A stretch of 64,000 nt of DNA from Omphalotus guepiniiformis (Eukaryota > Basidiomycota > Agaricomycetes > Agaricales > Omphalotaceae): contig JAQOOI010000015.1 of the NCBI GenBank assembly GCA_028554645.1, positions 434,001-498,000 of the forward strand, read 5' to 3'. The notes below the pieces were generated by a model, which was not told the DNA's origin, did no database searches, and saw nothing but the letters and a program-made list of their open reading frames with translations. Both the position numbers and the translations under genes were made by a program. The first letter of the stretch is position 1, and each line of letters begins with the position of its first letter. Positions 57,225 to 64,000 of the stretch are shown one piece after another.

Positions 57225-57599
57225 GGTGGAAGTGAGAGAGAAGTGATCTGTTATCGAGATCAATCACCCTTCTTTTATATGCTTATCAAAGCATAGCTTC
57301 CCAATTACTTGAATATATCATGATTTGATAACTTGTCAAAGTAGTGCCAATTCTAGAGACTAGACACCTTGTCTCTAACTCAGAAAACCGCAGTCTTGCA
57401 CAGTATGGAAAGTGAGAACAGACAAATAGATATGCGCCACACTACAGTTAGTCACATAAATCACAATCCAAGCAAAGTATATCATGTACATATACATACA
57501 ACTCTGATATTTCTTCATACATACACAAATATATATGTTCCTTCAAGGTATGCGACAGGTGAATAGCCGTTCAACTACACAGCCTATCAAATGACTAAA
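57225..57599. other. Intergenic region of the inverted arm
   Basis: Contains the inverted TATA box (complement 57272-57279) and sequence homologous to 20118-20470. No gene. Confidence 0.6.
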
Positions 57600-58620
57600 G
57601 ATAGTTGACCTATAGGGGCCCGGCCGAATGAGACGAGAAGAGCGAAGCCGGTAAGAAGGTATTTGAGACTCACCCAAGCTGTACGAGTCTCCAGAGCATG
57701 AAGAACTCTGATTTCCTTTCTCAGGTTCAAGGCTATACTAAAAACAACAGACACAGGTCCGAGAATCTCCTCCCTCACGATTTGCAACATTCCGTGAAGA
57801 TCGTAGGTTGGACAGAGAACCCTTCTGAGCCATGTCGCGAGCCACCGGTGTGGACTGTCGCACCCGAGGTTTTGCCAGAGTCAATGTAGGAGATTATACG
57901 CTGTGTAGTGCGGGTTAGTAAAGGAGATGGCAGGAGAAGGAAGGAGACGTGAGAGAGAGGAGGGGGGTACGAAGACGGAGAGAGAAAATAATCAGACGTA
58001 CATCAAATTGCGCCTTCAACGCTTGCGAACCATGATTCGTTGACTCACCGGCTCACCGGTACCAGCTTGAAGGTCCTTCGCGGACTTGGCAAGAAGGCGC
58101 TGATGAACTTAGGGTAGAAGCCTTCTTCAACGAATATTCTTGAACCCGCACAACATTTCTGACCTATCAAGAGCACAATAAGAACGACAGTTACAAAGCG
58201 CTACGATACGAGCACCGAGGAAAGTGAAATAAAACATTCAGTAAGCAAGACAAATTTCCAACGAATAGACCAGGCAGAAACTCACAAGATTCCCTCTACA
58301 GCCCACTTGACAGCTAAATCCAAATCCGCGTCTTCCAAGATGATGTTCAGACTCTTACCGCCCCAGCTCGAGCGCAATAACTATAACTTGAAGATTCGAC
58401 TTGGTGGAAGCTTCTTGTATTTCACGGCCAGTGAGGGTACTACCACTGAACGCGAGCTTCGTGATATGCGTAGAGAGTATGGAGCCAACCGTGGTGCCTG
58501 GATGTGGAGACGTCAACGAAGAGTGGAATGAGCCTGGGCACGAGGGAGGGACGACGAAGAGACACGCACCGTACCCATTTAGAATATCAACGACACTTGG
58601 TGGGCACGGATCAGATTCCA
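57600..58620 (-). pseudogene. Degraded inverted copy of the ALDH gene
   Basis: Recognisable pieces of ALDH exons 8 to 14 run on the minus strand: VVDILNGYG, KLAFSGSTLTGREIQEAS, a catalytic-Cys region coding CCAGS (near 58141-58165), REEILGPVS, and HALETRTAW with its donor. The 11-nt exon 10 is deleted. Exon 12 is fused to the end of exon 13, and exon 14 stops after 8 nt. Frames are broken, so it is not functional. It keeps an AG acceptor (TTGATAG) directly before the Cys exon, unlike the intact gene. Confidence 0.8.
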
Positions 58621-61254
58621 AGCCGGAAGTGAAAAGCACAGACTCGGGGGATAAGGGGTCTCTACAGGTTGACCAATGGCGAAGTGAGTTGTCACAGTAT
58701 GATAAATTGGGGAGGTGCTGGTGTCGTTGTCGTTGCGTTGGCAGCGTTTGGCAGCGTTGGCAGCGCGCGCGAAGACGAAGACGATGGACAGTCAAGGAAG
58801 AGAAAGATGATGGACGGATGCAAGAGTTGTGAGTTGAGGTCTCGAGGTACCAGTAATAGATGAGAGATTGGAGTTGGGGATACCGGTGAAGTTTTAGGGT
58901 GAGATACCGCACAACCCATCCCTAATGGTCGTCATACTTGGCGCTGAATGAAACTACACCCTATTACACCCTATCCTCCTCCTATACTTCATCGAAACAA
59001 TCAACGATCAGCATGCGTAAACGGTCCTCATGCTCGGGATTATTATTAACCCGCGTTCAACTCCGGTCTCGAGGGGGGAAGGAGGGGTGTATGGGGTGGT
59101 GACGGCGAAACAAGAATGATGTGGAGGTGAAATTAAAGGCGTGGTGGAAGGGGAAGAGGAGGAAGAGGCAAGCGGTGGCCTCGAGGTGTTGTGACGATGA
59201 CGATGAGAGTGAGGTATCACCCAACCCGACCCAACACCCGACCCACACTCGCCCAATGCCAAATGCCCATTGCCCGACCCACACTCGCCCAGATTGCCCA
59301 ACACACTTCAGACCTAAACCCCACCCACCCACGTCGAAACAACAACCAACGAACGTTCGACATCGTACACAAATCCTATACTCCGTTTCGAATCAAGATG
59401 CGAAAGCAGCAATGGGAGGGTGGAGAATATATCTGTGAATTGTACATGTACTTTCCTTAAAGGAGACGGAACGGTGTTTGCGGTGTCATGGCGAAGAGTG
59501 GGGAAGTTGGCAATTGCAAGATCAACGTGGCGAGCGATAACCCCAACGAACAACGCACGATAGTCTACGTGACAACTTGACTACACCTAACCCCCGCCCA
59601 ATCACTCATCGAAATCAACAATGAGGAAGAACGCGGTGGCAGTGGTGGCGAAGCCAAGAGTAGTTGGGATTGGAATGAAAGAGTGCAGTGACGAAAGTGC
59701 TGGAGCGGGAGTCAGGTCTCAAGGGTTTTGTGACGGACAGCTGAGGATGGAGATGGAGGTGAGGGTGAGGGTGAGGAGGGAGAAGGATGAAAACGAGGGA
59801 TTAGAATGAGGGTGACGTTGACATCGAGCAGTTCCCCGCCAATCGCTAAGCGCTAACCATTAGCGCCCACCAACCAACCACCGTACAAATCCCCCTTGCT
59901 ATCGGTTTCTTCCCTGAACAAACACAACCTTCTTCTCCTCCTCCTCGTCACAATCAACGAGGGGGTTGCAGGGTGATGTTGATGTTGATGTTGACGTTGG
60001 GTAGCGCCCAACAGCACCCCAACGCAGAAACCAACATATATGACCTCTAACTCCCACTTCCTCACTAGCTGAAGCCCTGAATCAGCCAATACATCAGAGC
60101 CCACCCTTCTCCGTCTTCTTCTCCTTCTTCACCTCAGCATCATCATCAAGACAACAACGAGCGGCATGAGCTGAATCACGATTTACTCCATAATCGGTAT
60201 CGAGCATGGGTGCAGGTGCTGGTGTAGACACAGAAGGCGGCGGTGGCGGCGACAACCTAGGTTTATTCGTACAACCTCGTACAACCTCTAGAAACGACGA
60301 ATGCGGACGGCAGTGGAGGAGGAGGAGGATCTCGACGTAAGAAACAAGAGTAGAGGTGGGGTAGAGGTGGGAGTGAGGGTGGGACGTCGGCGTCAAGGCA
60401 CGCGTTGATGTAGTCGTATGAACAGCCATAGGCATGCGTATACCTCGCCGTGGACAGCGAATACGAAAGGTCGATGGTGAAGGCGACGTGGAACCAAAAC
60501 CAGTGTGGTGTGGGTGCATGTGCAAGAGTGTGAAGACGTCGAACGTGTCTGGCTGAGCAGGGAGTGTCTTAACCGTATATGTTCTTGACAATCTCAACCT
60601 ATCACTCTCGAAGAAGGATATTGTGGGTTTTGTCTAATAACACGAACGAACACAACTGCTATCAACATTAGAAGCAAAGACAAAGAAGAGAGGATGTACT
60701 CGTCTGAAAGGGAGTGACACTAAGACATCACGAGCAACGAAAATTCTTCATCCTACTGAACTCGAATAAGTTATGATATATTCAACTTATTGCAACTACT
60801 GCGAGTACTCACATTATTCCCAACATCACTGTCCTGCTTCAATCGACCGAACCGTCTCCTACACTGACCTCGACTTTAACAGCCAAGACGCGTAGGAGCA
60901 GCAGGTACACAATGTCCATAGGCCGCACCTAGTCGAGATGTTGAGGTATAAGTATTCGCCATGCAATGCCATGTCCGTCGTCTGAGGCTACCATGGGGAG
61001 TGAATCTCAAATGCGGCTGCTAATATCATCTTCAAGATGCGAGTGAGTTCTATCGTCCTCAGTAAAGGAGATCTCAGCGGCGTTGCTTGTCCACTGTCCA
61101 TCAGTTCGTCGGCGGCGCAGGCAGTTTCGAGTCGTCGATAATATGAGCCAGATATGAGCAGCCGGCAGCGGTGTTGATGTGTATTTACCCTTGCTTGGTG
61201 GTTGCTTCGAATGATAACGCACGAACCATCAAAACTGTGTTCCGAATCCTGTCC
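58621..61254. other. About 2.6 kb without a recognised gene
   Basis: Low-complexity and G/A- or C-rich segments. A direct repeat of CCCGACCCACACTCGCCCA lies at about 59238 and 59274. A patch near 61105-61122 (TTCGTCGGCGGCGCAGGC) resembles the start of the BCS1-like gene over a short length. No coherent gene. Confidence 0.4.
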
Positions 61255-61745
61255 GAAACTCGAATCCCAGCCAGTTCCAGCACACTGAGCTTTACGCTCA
61301 TTCTCAATCTCTGCCAAGACGTCAAAGTAATTGGAAAACTGAGTTGAGGACGTCCTTAGCAGGATTTTCGGGTTAGCGTGCAGCCTAAAGAACCTTGTAA
61401 GGTGAGTTCAAGTCGAACTTTTTTTTTTCTTCTTTTCACCTTTTTTTCTGTGCTGTCTTTTATGATGAGATCTTTCAAAGAGTTTCAACGAGCGTTCGTT
61501 CATATGAATGACGCGATGTGTCTTTCAAATAATCCTAGTTATCCTGAACCCTATCCTTTCATCTTCTTGTATATCTTTTGTGTATCTGTGAGCTGATTCT
61601 AAAATTTCTCTAGTTTTCATCCGAAGTCTTTGGATCGTCGATCTTCTTTGTATAATAAGATTTTCATGGAATACACATATGTTCGCCCTTGTCTTTCCGA
61701 GTCTCTGCATGCAAATGGTACGACGCACACCGTGACCGGACAGAG
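61255..61745 (+). repeat. Right arm of a diverged inverted repeat (partner 1255-1795)
   Basis: See the left arm at 1255-1795. The + strand here corresponds to the minus strand there, including the GTGAGT donor near 61400 and the TTTCTCTAG acceptor near 61615. Confidence 0.65.
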
Positions 61746-63521
61746 AATCGTACACGAAGAAAGCATACATGAGGACCGCTTAAAGAACGAGGTACTCCCC
61801 ATTCAAATATGGCGAGTATTTGCGGCTTTGCGTTCGAGCAGACTACAAAAACAGTGCGCAGTTCTGGGAGCGCAGCCGAAAGCCTTTTGTTTCCTCCAGC
61901 TATCATGTATGCTCTAATAGTGTCTTTTCTAACGCTAAATATCATCAATCCTAAAGTGAAAGTATGTCAACGACAATCTCCCGCCCAGGCCTCTCCTGCT
62001 CCTGCTCCTGCTCCTCCTTCTCCTTGCCTGGTTATGCTTCTTTCTGGGATTCCTCGCTCTCGTAGACCGCACCCGCTTCAGCGTCTTCCATATCTTCTGC
62101 ATCACTCTTCCAGGTCGCTTCCTACGCAGTTAGGCATCGTATTGCAGAATCGCATGCTCATTCCACTTCATGTCTTCGTTGGACCCCCAGTCAGTCTGCC
62201 GTGTTGATGGCATCGGTCAAAAGCTGAACCAGTCTTCCTCAGTTCAGATCATCCAGGTGTGCTACAAAATCCACTCCGGGGGTCATCTTTCCGTAATGGT
62301 TCGCGTTCGTCTTCCGGTGTAGCAGCGTACTCAACTCTCCAACTTTCAAACATTTCTTCTGAATATGATTGTAACGCATATCGAACGGCGAACATGTATT
62401 CCAACTCAGACAAGAGAACGCCGAATGCGTTTGATGGGAGCTTGGGACAACGCTTGACAGAGTATCGAAGAACTATCCAACACAAGACATGAAAGAAGCT
62501 TTCCAGATCGTTCCTCCAAGTTAGGGGCGAGAATCTGGTACAGTATCAAGCAGTCAAAATCGACATGAATTTGTCATGTACCTTGAAGAGAGTTTATAGA
62601 GATGATATTACCAATCACGACTTACCGTGCGTTCACACCTCTCCGTTTTTCCAAGGTTGCTTCGATAGGTCCCAATCAATCAAAAATCTCTCCCTGCATT
62701 CATCAATCAGGATGCTCCCGATGTGCTGAGAGTACCTCGAAGTAGAGTCTTCGCATTCTCCTATTCTTCGCATTCTCCTATTCTTCGCATTGTGCGGCCA
62801 TAGGGAACACGTCAGTTGTTCGCAGCGTGGGTAGAATCGAACATTGAAGACATACCCTCCACATAGACAAAGTTCTTATTCCAAAACGAGCGCGTTAGTG
62901 GCATTACTGATAATGAGTGGCCATAAAGCTACCGCTTTGACGGCAGGAATTGTTCCCTCGGAATTTCTTTACTATCGCTGGAAGTTGACGGCATCCTTGA
63001 GACACGTCGATGGCGTCCAGACGAGTGGTGAGTCTGGATGCAAAACGCTGTTAGCATTACTATGATCAACTCGGAGTGTGAGGAAGCTACAGCGGGACTT
63101 CTGCAGGAATTCCCGATCGCCTAGATTTCAACTTACGCATCGAATCTAGCCCCATACCTTCCACGGACAACTTCTCGCTTATTTTAAAGAGTTCTTCAAT
63201 GAGGAAGGCTCGGTCGCTTCATAGATTGAGTAGACGTCAGACTTTTTAGTATGTTAGAACATGTCGTCTTCATTGACACGACTTTGGCAGCGAAGCTGAA
63301 CCCATTCGAACAATTTTGAAGCCTGAGATAGACGAGGTATAGAGAGTTCAAGGTGAAACTGAAAGGGTAGATAGCGGCTGATGAGGACGTACCATTAACC
63401 TTATCCTAGTCCTCTTATAGCTTTTAAACCCCCATTCTCGCCAAATGCTGAGCAAAGAAAAGCACAAGGAATGACATACTGTCTGAAAGCCTAAGTTCTG
63501 TTGCTAAGCGGTCTCGGACTC
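61746..63521. other. About 1.8 kb without a recognised gene
   Basis: A minus-strand frame at 62249-62485 has coding-like composition (LLSELEYMFAVRYALQSYSE) but no recognised family. A 17-nt direct repeat (CTTCGCATTCTCCTATT) is present two and a half times at 62749-62791. Confidence 0.4.
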
Positions 63522-63724
63522 GAAGTCTCGCTGTATGCAACTCGTAGCTTTTCGTCTGGGCAGACTCGATTCACCCCTGCAAACCCTCACCTGCTTTCGA
63601 AAAGCTACGAGTTGCATACGGCGAGACTTCAAAGCTGGTAGATAGGGTCGAAGCAGGTGAGGGTTTGCAATGGTGAATCGAGTCTGCCCAGACGAACAGC
63701 TACAAAGCTGGTAGATAGGGTCGA
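63522..63724. repeat. Overlapping inverted repeats plus a 22-nt direct repeat
   Basis: Arm 63522-63554 pairs with 63598-63630 (33 nt, one mismatch). Segment 63551-63600 pairs with 63648-63696 (about 49 nt, two mismatches and one gap). The two pairings share bases, so only one stem can form at a time. A direct repeat, CAAAGCTGGTAGATAGGGTC plus GA, lies at 63630-63651 and 63703-63724. Confidence 0.85.
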
Positions 63725-64000
63725 CGATGAGGAGTTGCTTGAAAGCGCATACATACATTACGATTTAATTTCCACGATGATGGTGGGTCCCGTACCGTCA
63801 CGTGGTCGTGTTGCCACTTTCAACGCGACCACGACCACTCACACTTGTGTGGATTCTGAGCTGCTGCGTTGGGCCACACTTGATTCTTCATTGTCTTCCA
63901 GGTATACTTAAGTGCTCTTCATCTATCTAGAGAGAAGGCAAGTTCTCGCATCTTTCATCATGTCATCTGCTAACTCAAAGAAATTCAGACACTCCGTTTT

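Noticed and set aside
60094..60597. 167-codon minus-strand frame
   Set aside because: Composition is driven by Pro/Ser/His low complexity; no start context, introns or domain.
61083..61140. Possible duplicate of the start of the BCS1-like gene
   Set aside because: Similarity is limited to about 18 near-perfect bases with weak flanks and is in direct, not inverted, orientation; too short to claim.

Overview
The window looks like an assembled piece of an Agaricomycete (mushroom-forming basidiomycete) genome. The signs are many 50-60 nt GT-AG introns, tiny exons, a BCS1-like AAA ATPase with a long low-complexity tail, an F-box-type protein, NACHT-ankyrin (fungal NLR-like) genes and large Ty3/Gypsy elements. 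No rRNA, tRNA or CRISPR array could be supported. All exon structures were read by eye from splice signals and family conservation.

Left part (1-20.1 kb): mostly anonymous sequence with four recognisable host genes, all on the + strand. They are an NAPE-PLD-like metallo-hydrolase (5043-6348), an F-box/LRR-type protein (7145-8126), a BCS1-like AAA ATPase (12772-16078, possibly to 16642) and an aldehyde dehydrogenase (17467-20110).

Middle (20.5-54.4 kb): a NACHT-ankyrin gene begins at 20501, is cut at 23126 and resumes in frame at 54025. The interruption is element A, a self-priming-type Ty3/Gypsy chromovirus (23127-54019, 540-bp LTRs, 5-bp target duplication AAATG). Element A is itself interrupted by element B, a very large minus-strand Gypsy-type element (24692-48184, 1844-bp LTRs). 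Element B holds two tandem gag-PR-pol bodies with no LTR between them. It also holds two intact, intron-rich genes (B1, B2) on the strand opposite to its polyprotein, between pol and the 3' LTR. Element A has an antisense spliced gene (A1, Zn2Cys6-type cluster) in the same relative place. The arrangement is best explained by two same-orientation B insertions in A followed by a deletion between them.

Right part (54.4-64 kb): inverted, degraded copies of the NACHT-ankyrin gene (complement 56008-57224) and of the ALDH gene (complement 57600-58620) face their intact counterparts. A diverged B-type LTR lies at the centre. A further inverted repeat pairs 1255-1795 with 61255-61745. The window therefore records an old inverted segmental duplication that later decayed and was invaded by nested retrotransposons.

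Most interesting signals: (1) antisense spliced Cys-cluster genes carried by two unrelated Gypsy lineages; (2) a 187-codon open frame directly after a TGA-CTA-G stop in the BCS1-like gene, also explicable by a 42-nt removable intron; (3) a self-priming signature in element A and two -1 frameshift sites in element B; (4) an ALDH gene whose intron before the catalytic Cys ends in GG where its degraded copy keeps AG.
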